Assembly: GCA_963769115.1 (NCBI GenBank)
Contig: CAVYKN010000008.1
Coordinates: 38,386-102,385, forward strand
DNA from: DASTFY01 sp963769115
GTDB lineage: Bacteria > Actinomycetota > Acidimicrobiia > Acidimicrobiales > Ilumatobacteraceae
Direction of reading: 5' to 3'
Length of the DNA stretch: 64,000 nucleotides
The notes below the pieces were generated by a model. The model was not told the DNA's origin and searched no databases. It saw only the letters and a program-made list of their open reading frames with translations. A program made the position numbers and the translations under genes. Below, piece by piece: positions 48,007 to 60,080 of this stretch (its first letter is position 1; every line of letters begins with the position of its first letter).

Positions 48007-50063
48007 CGTTCGGTCTCCTCGCGCCGGAGCGTGTCGAGCAGCGTGTCGAGCGCGTCGGGCTCGACGGTGGCGGCGTCGACATCGCCCGTCGGACCGACCA
48101 CCCCCTGGGGGCGCGCCGCGTCCGCCACTCGGCTGACCTCATCATCGAGCGTGGCTCGGAGGCCCGCGAGCGTCGCCTGGTCGATGCGCCGGCCGCCGCG
48201 CACCACCACGTCCGTGCCGGCAAGGGCGGCGACCATCCCGCGAAGCCGAGCCTGCTCCTGGAGTTGGCCGAGGTCGAGGCCGAGTCCCGCCGCGACGACC
48301 CGGTCGAGCGGACCCTCCAGCTCGATCGGCCGGCCGGGATCCACGATCGGGCGGGCCGGCCCGGCGACCGTGTCGGGCGCCTGACCGGCCATCGTCATCA
48401 TCTGCATGCCGACCAGCCGCCCGAGCTCCGGACCAGGGCGCGTGGCGTCCGGGGTGAACGGCGTGTCCTTGGTGATGACCTCGCCGACGGTGTGCGCTCT
48501 CGCGGCGCCGAATTGCTCGCCCCGCCACCGGACGAGCGCACTGACCAGCGCCGGTTGGGACAGGCCGAGCAGCCGTCCGATCTCGAACGCCGCCGCCAGG
48601 CTCACGTCCTCGCGGCCGTCGGGAGTGAGCGTGCGCAGCTGGTCGCTCACGTGGACGAGCGGGCTGTCGTCCGGATCCCGGTCGGTCGGCAGCGGACCGA
48701 ACGGGCCTCGGTACCAGGCGGTGGCCGGATCGCCGCGGCGCGACGTCTGCGGCAGCGCGATGTGCCCGGTCTCGGCCAGCTCGGGCGGCTCCGGGCGGGG
48801 CGGTGCGTGCGGATCGGGCAGGTTGACGTGCTCGACCTTCTCGGTGGGGTCGGCGCCGTTCGGGTCGACAGAGAACACGGTGCCGTACTGCGTGCCGAGG
48901 AGCCCGACGTCGAGCGCCTGCACGATCGAACGGAAGTCGCCCTCGTTGGTAGCCATGAAGGACCAGTGGGCCAGCACCGGGAAGCGGTACGTCTTCTCCA
49001 GCACGAACGGAAAGACGTCGATGGCCCAGCCGCCCGCCATCTCCTTGCGGATCGCCACGCCCGCGTCAGCGGCCTGAAACGTCGTCGCCTTGGCCGACGT
49101 CGACGCCGTTGGGCTGGCCCAGTTGGCGACGGCGGCGTTGTCACCGGGCGTGGCGGCGGTGGCCGCGTTCAGCGCTCCGGCGCGAGCCAGGTTCGCGGCC
49201 GCCTCCGAGTCGTGCGCGTCGAGCGGTGCGCTCACGACGTTGACCGGGTGGCCGGTGCCCATGACGACCAGGTCGGTGCTGGCCGCGGTCGTAGCCACGA
49301 GGCTGAGGTCCTGGACGGCCGCCACGAGGTGGAAGGTGTCGTCGGTGGCGAGCTCGGCGTCGGTCGGCAGCGCGTCGATCTGGCCTTCGAGGTTGATCAG
49401 GCAGGCCAGGTAGCGAACGGGCGCGGACACCAGCTGTCCGGTGTTCGGGTCGGTCTTCGGGACGGCGATCGGCAGCCGGTTGGCGAGGACGACGGCCAGC
49501 CAGCCGTCGTCGTCGCCGTTGGCCAGCTCGGTGTCGCGGATGTCCACCTCGCGCACGTGGACCAGCAGAGGTAGGTCTTCCACGGTCGGGAAGACCTTGT
49601 TCACCACCGTCTCGGTGACGGTCAGGTAGTAGCCGGTGGGGCTGTCGGCGTCCTCCGGGTGCGGCAGGACCTTGCCCGGTGTGACGCACTCCGCCACCGG
49701 CACCGGGTCCGGCGAGAGCGCGCCTTCGCCTTCGGCGATCACGACCAGCGCGAGCCACGGCCGAGGCGGGTCGTCGGCATCGAGCGCCGGGCCACCCGGA
49801 TCCCGCTCCCACGGCAGCGTGCGGCGCTTGAGCGCGATCTGCGGTAGCCGGCTGCCGAAGTCGCCCTCGGCCATCGCGGGCGGGAAGGACGACAGGATCT
49901 GGTCGGGCGGCATCAGGTAGCGCGGAGAGCTGACGATCACGTCGGCCACGTGCTCGCCGACGGTGATGCCGGGCATGGGCTGGGTGCCGTGCAGCTGGTA
50001 GCGCCCGGCCGTGACCGGCGGCTTCACGAAGCTGTGGAGGACGAACGTGCCCGGGGCGACCAT
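48003..50063 (-). CDS. uncharacterised 686-residue protein
   Basis: The unbroken frame begins MVAPGTFVLHSFVKPPVTAG and includes VGEHVADVIVSSPRYLMPPD, QIALKRRTLPWERDPGG, PRPWLALVVIAEGEGAL, GYYLTVTETVVNKVFPTVED, LLVHVREVDIRDTE and YRFPVLAHWSFMATNEGDFR. The C-terminal 200 residues are helical (FEIGRLLGLSQPALVSALVR, LRGMVAALAG, TLDTLLDTLRREETE-like). No signal peptide or membrane segment is present. I cannot name a family. The regular all-beta first half and helical end could suit a structural component. The ATG follows the giant gene's stop by 2 bases, and its stop overlaps the next start. Confidence 0.75.
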   Translation of the reverse strand: MVAPGTFVLHSFVKPPVTAGRYQLHGTQPMPGITVGEHVADVIVSSPRYLMPPDQILSSFPPAMAEGDFGSRLPQIALKRRTLPWERDPGGPALDADDPPRPWLALVVIAEGEGALSPDPVPVAECVTPGKVLPHPEDADSPTGYYLTVTETVVNKVFPTVEDLPLLVHVREVDIRDTELANGDDDGWLAVVLANRLPIAVPKTDPNTGQLVSAPVRYLACLINLEGQIDALPTDAELATDDTFHLVAAVQDLSLVATTAASTDLVVMGTGHPVNVVSAPLDAHDSEAAANLARAGALNAATAATPGDNAAVANWASPTASTSAKATTFQAADAGVAIRKEMAGGWAIDVFPFVLEKTYRFPVLAHWSFMATNEGDFRSIVQALDVGLLGTQYGTVFSVDPNGADPTEKVEHVNLPDPHAPPRPEPPELAETGHIALPQTSRRGDPATAWYRGPFGPLPTDRDPDDSPLVHVSDQLRTLTPDGREDVSLAAAFEIGRLLGLSQPALVSALVRWRGEQFGAARAHTVGEVITKDTPFTPDATRPGPELGRLVGMQMMTMAGQAPDTVAGPARPIVDPGRPIELEGPLDRVVAAGLGLDLGQLQEQARLRGMVAALAGTDVVVRGGRRIDQATLAGLRATLDDEVSRVADAARPQGVVGPTGDVDAATVEPDALDTLLDTLRREETER

Positions 50064-50065
50064 GG

Positions 50066-53000
50066 TCAGCTCCTCTTCCTTGGCGACCGCTTCTTGGTGG
50101 CTTGCTTCTTGGCCGGCTGCTTCTTCGCCTGCTTCTTGGCCGGCTGCTTCTTCGCTTGCTTCTTGGCCAGGCTGCTTCTTCGCTTGCTTCTTGGCCGGCT
50201 GCTGCTTGGCGACCGCCTGCTTGACTGCCTTCTTGGCGGCTTGCTTGTGCGGCGCCTTCTTCGCTCGTTTGGGGGCGACGCCCGTCGGCGCCGGCGTGGA
50301 CGACACCCACTGCAACGTCACCTCGCCCCGACCTGGGGGCACGGCGGCGCCGACCATCGAGTCCAAGCCCCGGGAGGCCAGCGCGGCGGTCACATCGGCC
50401 GGCGCCCCGACGGCGCCGAGCACTCCGACGACGTGCCATCCGGTCCCGCTGGCCACTGTGACGGACACCGGCACGGTCACGTCGTCGGACTCGATGCGGT
50501 AGGCCAGGATGGCCCGGTTCCCGGCGACGACCGTGGTGGGCGGCACCGGCTCGCCGTCGGTCGCCCACCACCTGCCGAGCCCCGTCGAGCCCGAGCAGCA
50601 GGCTCCGTCCGGCGTCGGCCACCGGGTCGTCGATGACGACCACCACGACATTGACCGGACGCGCAAACCGTGTGATCACCGAGGCGGTACCGGCTACGAG
50701 CTCCGCCGCCTCCACCCAGCCGGCCCGGAAGCGGTCGTCTCGCCGAGCGACCGGCGGGCCCTCCACCCGAACCGTGGCGTCGACGCCGAGCGCCGTCCCC
50801 CACCCGAGGTAGGGCAGCGTCATCCCGGCGTGCCAGCCTGCGGCGGACGCCGCCACCGCGCCGGCGCCGACCGGCGCGACCGCAAGTCGTTCGACCCCGA
50901 CCGGCACCGCGACCTCGCCGTCGTCGACCGTCTCGTCGAGCAGCACCTCGCCGCCGTGGCGAAGAGCGACGAGCCGCGTCGGCGTGCCCTTCACGACCAG
51001 GTGCGGCCGTGGCCCGTCGGTCACCACATCCCGGCCCACGTTCGGCAGGGCGAGCACGACGAGCTCGCCGGCGCTCAGCGTCGTGCGCCGCAGGCGTGTC
51101 CGCCGGGGCGCCCGACGCGTCGGCGTCGAGGATCGGCCCGCCGCCCAGCGCGCCCGTGAACCCGTCGACGCGGGCTCGCCCGGGACCGCCGCGCTGGGCC
51201 ACTGACGCGGCGACGGAGCGGGCCACCCGAGTCACCGCCGGCTCGCCGCTCGGCACGACGGTGTCGTCCGTCGGCTGAGCCGCGCCACCGGTGACGAGCA
51301 GTCGCGCCGCCGCGGGGACGTTCCTCAGACCGGCGACGGTCGGCGGCGCGACCCGCGTCGCCTTCGGACGATCGGACACGGTCGTGGCCCCGCCGGCCAC
51401 CATCCCCTCGAGCCGCGTCCCTGTCCCGAGCACCGCCAGCGCCACCGGTGGGTGAACAGACGTGTCGACCGGCTCTGGTGTGACCGGCAGACCGATGACC
51501 GAATCGACGTTGTCGTCGAGCCGCGCCAGACGATCGCCGAGCGAGCCGAGCCGCGGCGCCACCAGCCGGCGCTCGCCTTGCCACGAGGCCAGCTCGATGG
51601 CGGACGCTCCGGCCAGGCGCCGCCACTCGTCGGCGATCGCCCTCACATCGCCGCCCTCGGCCACGGAATCGACGAGGTCCACCAGCTCCTTGCCTGCGTC
51701 CACCTCCTCGTTGCGAGCCGCCCCGCTGTTGCGGAGGAACGGCAGCGGCCGGCGCGGGCCCGGCGGGTCGAGCCGGTTGTAGTTGATCGCCGGTCCCCCG
51801 CCTGACTCCGTGGCCCGAGCGGTGATCAGGACCTGGTTCAGCGCCTGGACCACCTCGCCCTTGGGCACCTGCGGGGCGTCGGGCGACTGCGGGGGTCCCC
51901 ACACACCGAGCGGAAACGCGCCGAACGGGAGGATGGTGACGTTGGTAAAGGGCCAGGCCAGCACCGTCGCCCCCTGCTGCCACCGCAACGTGAGCACCGG
52001 GTCGACGCTCGCCACCTGCATCGGCCCGATCCCCAAGGCATGGGTCGGGTTCTGGTTCGACACCGTGCCGCCGACGTCGAGCCGCGTCGCCGGCACCTGC
52101 GTGGTCACGGTCATCGAGAACTCAGCAGTGACGACGAACGGCCGGCCCGTGGTGCCGTCCGGCGGCTGCGCGGTCGCACCGTTGGCGCCCGGTCGAGGGG
52201 GTACGGCGCCGCCGCTGACGATCGAGGAGATCGCGCGGGCGACGCCGGACGAGATCTCCTCCAGGTACTTGGGTACGAAATCGGCGGCGGTCAGCTTCGG
52301 CGTGGTGTTGTCCGTCGACGAGCCGAACTTCACCGTGACGTCGCACGGTCCTACGTCAACCGACGCCCGGCCGTGGAAGTCGGGACCCTCCACCTCGACC
52401 TTGGCGCCCATCGAGACCGAGAACGTGATGTCCCCGAACCAGGTGTCGATCGTGATCCCGGCCGACACGCGGACGTAGACGCTGACCTTGTAGTGGAATG
52501 GGTCGAAGAACACGATGCCGTGGGCGCTGAAGGACAGCCGCGCCCATGCGCAGCCGAAGTCGGCCGAGACCGACACGTCGACGCCGGCCATCACCGCCTC
52601 GGATGTCGAGCGCGAAGTAGCAGCCGCCCTTGACGACGACTGGTCCGTAGCGCCACTGGAGGCCGAGCCGGGGCACCTGCGGGTAGCCGTCGCGGTGGAA
52701 GTCAGGGTGGAAGCCGCCCATCGTCAGCACGAACTCGCCGCGGTGCGGGCCGCTGAACCACAGCACGTAGGCGAAGCCGCCGGTGAGCCGGACCTCCGGG
52801 TAGAGGAGCCACGAGTTGTCGGTGAGCTGGCCCTGGACCCAGATGACCCCCTCCTTCGAGGACACCCGCACCACGAGCGCGATCTCGATGCTGACGATCG
52901 CGGCCTGCGGGCGGGGCAGCGCCATGCGGGCCAGGCCGAGCAGGTTGAACTCGAAGCCGTCGCCGAACTCCACCGCCACGACGGCGATGCCGTCGACGAG

Positions 53001-56000
53001 GGCGAAGCTGGTGAAGCTCAACCCGGCGGCGAACCAGAAGGTGCCGGACTGCGGCGGGTAGAACTGGCCGAGCTGGCGCAGCTCCTGCATCGGGTCGGGC
53101 GACGACGTGGCCGCCGCGTCGAGTGCCTTGATCAGCGGGTACTCGGCGAACTGCGACAGGTCGGTCGGCACGATCAGCGCGCGGTTGATGCCGAAGCCGC
53201 CGCCGATGCCAGTGACGAAGAAGGCGGGCACGCCGCCGATGGGGCCGACGACGGCTCCGACGGCGAAGAACGACACCACGCCGTTCGTCTTGCCGTAGCC
53301 GCCGTAGATGGTGATGCCGTACACGCCGAAGCGACCGAGCAGCATCCCGAGGTACTCGACGTTGTCGCCGGTCCCACTCTTGAGCAGGCCGCCGCTGATG
53401 GACAGCGGGCCGATGTCGGCGGCGATCGCGAGACCGCCGAGGTCCACCGCCCAGTTGTCGGTGTTGAAGAAGTCGCCCTTCACCACGAAGTAGGTGATCG
53501 AGAGGTCATCGACGGCCGCCGTCAGCCCGAACAGCGACACCCGTCCGTCGATGATCAGCGAGATCGACTCCACCTTGTGCTGCGGCATCGTCACGCCGAG
53601 GCCGACCTGCTCGAAGTAGAGCGGCCCGAAGCCCTTCTGGATGGCGACGAACCACGGCCCGTCGCCTTCGCCCGCGCGCAGCGACACGTCGATCGGGCCA
53701 CTGCCGTGCTTCTGCACCGCCAGCGCGGGCGAGAACGCCGGCTTGGGCTTCTGTCCGCTGGAGGCGCTGTCGTGGAGGATGCCCGACGCGATCGGGTTGC
53801 CTCCGGTGGCGCCGGAGACGGCCACGGCCAGGTTGCTCAGCTGAAGGTGCACGCCGCCGCTGGTGTCGGTCGGGCTCAGGGCGGCGAAGGCGTGGAGCGC
53901 GACGGACTCCAGCGTGAGACCGAGGTCGAGCAGGGGCCCGCTCTGGCGCCCGACGCGGATCCCGAGGCCGGACACGGTGACGGATGGCGTCAGCGTGACC
54001 GTGTCGCCGGTGAGCTTGACGAGACCGACGGCGACGCCGGCAACGGGTGGACGGGGCTCGATCCAGGTGTCGTCGGCCTCCAGCCACACAGTGACGTCGC
54101 CGGAGGTGAGCTGCACGCGCTGACCGAGGCCCAGCGTGATGCTGAGGACGTCGCCGGCGTCCTTGGCGATGCCGACGCTGAGGCTGCCGTCGATGGTGAC
54201 GGCGAGGTTGGCGCCGGCCAGGTTGTCGAGCAGGCGGGCGACGCGCCGGAGGAGGTCGGCGGGCGCGCAGACGGCGGGGTCGAGCGAGTCGTCGTTCTTC
54301 AGCACGACGCCGCGCAGCAACTGCTTCACGGTCGTGCTGCCGACCGGCATGGCGAGCAGGTGCTGGACGGTGTCCTGGGCGAGTGCGACCGACGCCGCCA
54401 GGGTCGCGACGACCTCGGCCAGCGCGCTCGCCACCGCGGCGGGGTCGGTCTCCGGCGGCGACGAGTCCTCGAGCACGGCGAGCTGCACGGTGGCTACGTC
54501 GAGCAGCCACTGCGCGGCGAAGCGACGGGTGCCGTCGAGGTCGAGCCCCAGCTCGACCCGCCGGCCACCAGCGGGCGAGGCGCCGGCGAACACCGCGAGC
54601 ACCGGACGGAGCTCGACCGGACCCGCGGGGACCGGCGCCGGGCCGACGACGACGGACAGGTCTTCGACCCCGCTCGGGGTGAGCGCCAGCGTGGCATCGA
54701 CCCGGTCCACGGCCGGGACGCCGGTGGCCGCGGCGGTGACCTCGAACCGGCACGGGTTGGCCTGCCAACCGAGAACGACCGGGCCCACCGTCACCTGGAG
54801 CGTCTGGCCGATGGCCTGGACGTCGACGGTCGCCGGCAGCACATCGTCGAGGGCCTGACGGAGGTCCGGGAGGACAGCGGCCAGGTTGCTGGTGGCCGCC
54901 GACTCGAGGCGACCGACGGGATCGGAGGTGAAGTCGGCGAGCAGGTCGTGGGTGAACTTCGGCGTGCTGTCGCGCAGGGACAGGAGGTCGCCGACCTCGG
55001 CGACGAGCTCCCCGACGGTGCCGGAGAGCGACGGACCGCTCTGCTCGGCCAGCTTGTTCAGGAGGAAGGGCAGCGCGTGGTTGGCGGCATCGATGACTCC
55101 TGCGGCCGCGGCGGCCGCCAACCCCGGCCCGGCCGGGTACAGGACGATGTCGGCGCCGGTCTCGGGGCGGAGGAACACCCGTAGCCCGCCGTCCAGCGAC
55201 GCATGGAGCGCCTTGCGCCCGGGCGCGGCGCCGACGACGCCGAGGTTGAGATCGAGGGCGAGCGTCGGAGCACCGGAGCCGGGGATCCGCACAGAGGCCT
55301 CGAGGCCGGCGGCGAGCCGGCCGAGGGGGGTGGCGGGTGGGGCGGCGAACTGCGCCGTGTCGACGAGGGCGCGCAGCTCCAGTGAGCCGGCGGCGTCGTG
55401 ACCGGACAGCGTGACGCCGTGCGTGAACACCAGCTCACCGGGCTGGCCGCTGAGGCCGAGGATCGGCTTCAGCGCGTCAAGGAGAGCGACGAGACGCGCT
55501 GGCTGGCCGCCCAGCGCGCCGGCGTGGCGCAGCCAGCCGGCCGGGTTGTGCAGGAGGCCCAAGGGCAGCCGCACCGCCGGTTCGGGCGCGTCGTCGAGGA
55601 GACCGAACGCGCCGAGGAGCACGTCGATGACCGGCCTCGCGGTCTCGTCCAGGCTGCGCGCCATCTCCAACGCGGCTTCACCGAGGAGCGCCGGCGTGAG
55701 TTGGACGAGCGCGTCGATGACGGCTCTGGCATCGAGGTGGGGCCACAGTGGGACGTCCCGTGGCGCCGATCCTCCGGCCGGCCGCCACCGCAACACCGCG
55801 CGAGTCGGGTCGAGTTCCAGCCAGGCGGCACCGGCCGGTGAGCCGTCGTGGTCCGTGCCGAGCCGCACCGACCAGCTGGCGGTGGTCGGCGTCAGCTCGA
55901 CGTGAGCCGCCCAGCCGAAGCGGCCCTGGCCCGCCGGCGCGTCGATGGTGAGCGAGCGGGCGTTGAGATCGGCAAGGACGGTGAGGGGGTCGGTGACGAG

Positions 56001-59000
56001 GCGGACGGCGGCAAGGTCGTCACCGCTGAGGGCCGGGCCGGCGGCGAGGAGCGTGCGTGCTCCCTCGGCCAGATTCGCTCGGCGGACGGCGTCGCCCAGC
56101 ACGTTGGCCACGAGCGCGGCGGGATCGTGGATCAGCTGCTCCACCGCGTCGGCGACGCTGCCGTCGGCCTCCAGCAGCGCGAGCGCCTCGAAGGCCGACC
56201 GCAACGAGACGGCGATCGTCGACGGCACGACCGCGGTGGCTTCGCTGACGATCCGCTGCGCGGCCAGCGACAGCAGGAGGCGGACCTCGGCCGCGACCGG
56301 TTCCGCGCCGGCGGCGACGTCGCGACGCTCCTGATCGACGTCGAACACGCGCCCGTCGACGAGCGTGATGTGGCCGGTGGCGGTGGCGGTCGAGCCCGGT
56401 CGGTGCGGGATCGCGACGTCGGCCACGAGGGCCCGCAGGGCGTGCTCCCGCGAGCGGCCGGTGCCGCGCAAGGGGTCGGGTCCACCCGCTAGCCAGCCCT
56501 GGCGGGCGCCGATCCGCAGCCGCGTGCGGACGGCGAGATCGGTGGCGGGTTCGATGCCGGCGGCGCCGACGTCGAGGCCCCCGAGTTCGACGAGAACGGA
56601 TCCGTTCGCCACGATGCGGTCGGTCGGCGCGGCGCTCATCGGGAGCCGCAAGCCCAGTCGTACCCCGGTCGGCAGCGCCGGCGGGCCGACGGCGGCGCGC
56701 TGGCTGGCCCGGGAAGCGAGCCCGGAGGCCACGATGGCGGTGATCGCGGCCCTCACCGCAGGCTCGGTCACGACGCCGAAGACGGCGTGCACGTTCAGGT
56801 CATTGCGGTCGGGGATGCCGGCCGCCGGCAGGCGCAGCTCCACGGCGGGATCGGTGCGCGCGTCGACCTCGGCCAGCGCCGCCACGAGCGCTCGCCCGCG
56901 GGCGAGATCGGCGTCGTCGGTGCCGGTGTCGGGAACGAGCAGGTCCTTGAGCAGCCGCCAGGCGTCGCCGGCGGCGGCCTCGTCCAGCACGGTGAGCGAG
57001 ACGGGCCCGAAGGGGGTGCCGACGGTGACGACGTCGGAGATGCTCGACGCGGTGGCGGCGACGAGTCGCGCCGCGTGGCCGGCGCCGCCATCGCCGACGA
57101 GCAGTTGGCCGGTGCCCAGGCCGGCGAAGGCGTCCACCACCCGTCCGAGGCGGGCGCTCTGCCCCAGGGTGCCATCGGGGTCGCCGGTCGCCAGCCGGCA
57201 GCCGTCGCGGGTGCCCAACGCCACGAACCACTCGCCGGCGGCCGGCGCGGGCGCGCTGAACGTCTCGGGCGCCCTGTTCGCGGCTGTCAGGTCGACGATG
57301 CGCTCGGGCGGGGCATCGGGGAACAGATCGGTGGCGCTGGTCGCCACCCGGACGTGCAGTGTCACCGGGGGTACGTGGTCGAGCAGATCCTCGAGGTCGA
57401 GCGCGTCGAAGACCTGGCTGGCGGCCACGTCCTCGAGGGTGATGACCTCCACGCCGGCGGGCGGGTTCAGCGGCGGGACGATGCGCCCGTCGCCACCACT
57501 CCAGCGGGCGACGATGCCGTCCAGGCCAGGAGCGAGGTCACGGTTCCAGATGAGATCGGCGATGTCCGGGGCAATGGCCGCCTCGGCTTCGAGCCCTGCG
57601 ACGAGCGCGCCGGTCGTGAGCCCGGGATCGCCCGGGCGCCACTTGACGAGCTCCTCGCCGGCCTGCGTGAACAGCGGCTGGGGACCGGCGGGCGGGAACC
57701 AGATCGCCAGGGTCGGGCCGGACCCGTCACCCGTGAGCGCCAGCTCGAAGGGTCGATCGGGGGTGCCGTCGCCGGTCACCTGGCCGGCGAGCGGACCGCG
57801 CCCGGCGAGCAGGTCGGCCAGGAGCGACAGCGCGTCCGCCCCGAACTGGTTGATCGCCGGAGTCAGCCACGGGCCGATGAATGCGGCCGGATCGGCGTTG
57901 CTGCCGACGAGGCCAACGAGCGGGAGCCGGGGCGCGTCGACACCACTGGCCCAGCCGAGCAGCCCGACGGTCGACGACAGCCATGGTGGGGCGAGCGGGG
58001 CGAGCAGGCCGATCAGCGACTCGATGGCGTCGAGGGCAACGTCGTCGAGGGCGTCCTCGGTGGGCAGCGCCAGCGGGATCGCCCTGTCCCCGATCACCGC
58101 GGTCAGCCCGGGAGCATCCACGGCGAAGCGCAAGCCGCCGGTGGGCGCCCACCGCATGCCTACAGCGACGTGCTCGGCCTCCAGCCGCGCCGCGCCGATG
58201 TCGAGCACGGCCCGTGAGGGGCTCAGCCCCCGTCCCCGCATCGAGAGCGAACCGATGAGGCCGGTCATCACCGCCGCGTGGCCACCGGCCAGGTCGATGG
58301 TGGCCAGCTCGACCCCGGCGTTCCCCTCGATCACCGTGCAGCGGTTGCCGAACTCGTCGACGCTGGTGGTGCCCATGGCCGCCACGTGCAGTTCTGGACC
58401 GGTGAGGTGCAGCTGGAGCTCGAAGTTCGGGGCGAGACGGATGCGCCACGGTGACGCCTCGGTGCCGTCGCCGAGGATGTCGAGCGCGGCCGTACCGTCG
58501 GCGGCCAGGACATCGCGCACCACGCCGAGCAGCGCGGGAACAGCACCCGGGTGCGCCGTGACGAGGGTGCGCCAGTAACCCGCGACGGCGCCGAGCGGGT
58601 TCTGCGCCAGGTCGGCGAGTTTGGTGGTCGGCACGGACGGCTCACCGGGCGGCGGCTCCAAGCCGACGAGCAGCTTCGTGACCTCGCCCGCGCCGCCGAG
58701 CTGTGCGAGGAGGTCGCCGACGATCTCTTCGACGGCCGCGCCGGCAGCGTCCATCAGCGCGTCGGTCGAGGTGAGATCCAGCGTGTCGTAGTCGCTGGTG
58801 CCGATGTCGACGCGGTCGGCGGCGAGGACGAACACCGGCCGCCGGTCCTCGTCGAGCTGGATTCCGATCCGCACCGCCTCGACCCGCACGGCGGGCGTGG
58901 CGGTGGGCAGGTCGAGCACCACGGGCTCGTTGCCATCCTCTCGTCGTCCGAGGTGGGCCCACAATGCGAGCCGCGGCAACGCCGTGATCGATCCCGCGCC

Positions 59001-60080
59001 CAGGTCGGCCTCGAGAAGGTCGGCGATCGCCTCGACGCGGTTGGCGCCGGTGCCGAAGCGGGCCTGGACGGTGGGAACGATTCTGAGGCGGCCCGAAGGT
59101 CCGGGCTGGCTGCGCACGCCGACGACGAACTCGGCGTCACCGACGGTGACTTGGACGGCGTCCCCGGTCGGCGTCACCGTCGACCCGGGGATCAGGCCGG
59201 CCAGCTCGCCGAACCACGCGGCGCGGCGGGCGGCGTCGGCGAGCACATCGTCGAGCCATGTGGTGATCGCCCCCACGCCGATAGTCGCGAATTGCTCGAC
59301 GGGCAGGGGCGGGATGGTGGTGCTCGTCCCGAGACCGAGCAGGGCGGCCAGCGCCTGGAACGAGCCAGTCGCCGAGGCGGCCTGTGCCCGTACCAGGCCG
59401 AGCACGAGGTCCAGCGCGATGTCGTCGAGCTCGTCGAGGCGGCTGAGGCTGAGGTCGAGGTCCCGCGGCGTACCGCCGGGCAGTTGGAGCGCACCGAGCT
59501 TGAGCCCGATCGCGGGGTCGTCGTCGTCGCTGGCCGTCGGCACGTCGAGCGACACTGCGATCGAGCCGAGGTGGAACTCGTCGGCTGCGGGCGCCGTGCC
59601 GTCGAGGTGCAGCGCGCTGGAGACTCGTATGCGCCCACCGCGGTGGCCGAGGAGCAGCACGGGATCGGGCGTGGCGGCGTTGCCGCGCGCCACGTGGAGG
59701 AGCGCGATGTCGAGCCGGCTCTCGGTGGCGGGCCGGGCCTGAGCGCCGGTGGTGGCCGCGGTGCGCAGCTCGACGCCGAGACTGACGACGACCGTCGACT
59801 CCTTGGGCTCGAGCACGACGGCGACCGTGAGGTCGGGGTCGTTGTGGGTGACGATCGGCAGCCGCACAAGGCCCTGGTTGTCGCTCTCCACCGCACCGTC
59901 GTCGAGCACCGTGTCCAGGAAAGAGACGAGAGCCTGGCGCTGGTCGTCGTCGGCCAGCACATTGCCGAGCCGGGCCGCGGGATCGCTGAACCACCCGGGA
60001 TCGGCCGAGCCATCCTTGACGATGCCGAGCGCGGTGGCGAGATCGCCCAGCACGCCGAGGTCGGAGGCGGTAAGGCTCAC
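50066..60080 (-). CDS. giant protein (about 3,340 residues) with DUF6603-like segment and Lys-rich tail
   Basis: A 7.5-kb unbroken frame plus three further segments make one chain. GTG 60080 opens VSLTASDLGVLGDLATALGI. Residues 1-2100 are a monotonous series of beta-rich stretches with hydrophobic helices (for example DLALDLVLGLVRAQ-like, LLDGADLLDHVPPV-like), suggesting repeats. About residues 2140-2580 resemble my recollection of DUF6603: LGRFGVYGITIYGGYGKTNG, AFFVTGIGGGFGINRALIVP, TMGGFHPDFHRDGYPQVPRL, FDPFHYKVSVYVRVSAGIT. The last 80 residues are a KKQPAKKQA repeat ending TKKRSPRKRS, like histone H1 tails. It is cytoplasmic by lack of signals. Breaks fall at about 52600, 51090, 50590 and 50172. 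It overlaps the first gene by GTGA. Confidence 0.7.
50099..50212 (-). repeat. 27-bp tandem repeat encoding the lysine-rich tail
   Basis: Four near-identical 27-base units (on the plus strand GCTTGCTTCTTGGCCGGCTG then CTTCTTC) encode KKQPAKKQA-type nonapeptides at the C-terminus of the giant protein. The third unit has an extra base (GGCCAGGCTG), which shifts the frame and would change the tail from KKQ repeats to an acidic EE/QEA text. The in-frame version ends at a TGA just before the next ATG, so the basic tail is the real one. Confidence 0.6.

Noticed and set aside
52515..55184. 889-codon plus-strand frame opposite the giant gene
   Set aside because: Composition is almost only A, R, G, V, E, D and H, typical of antisense frames in high-GC DNA.
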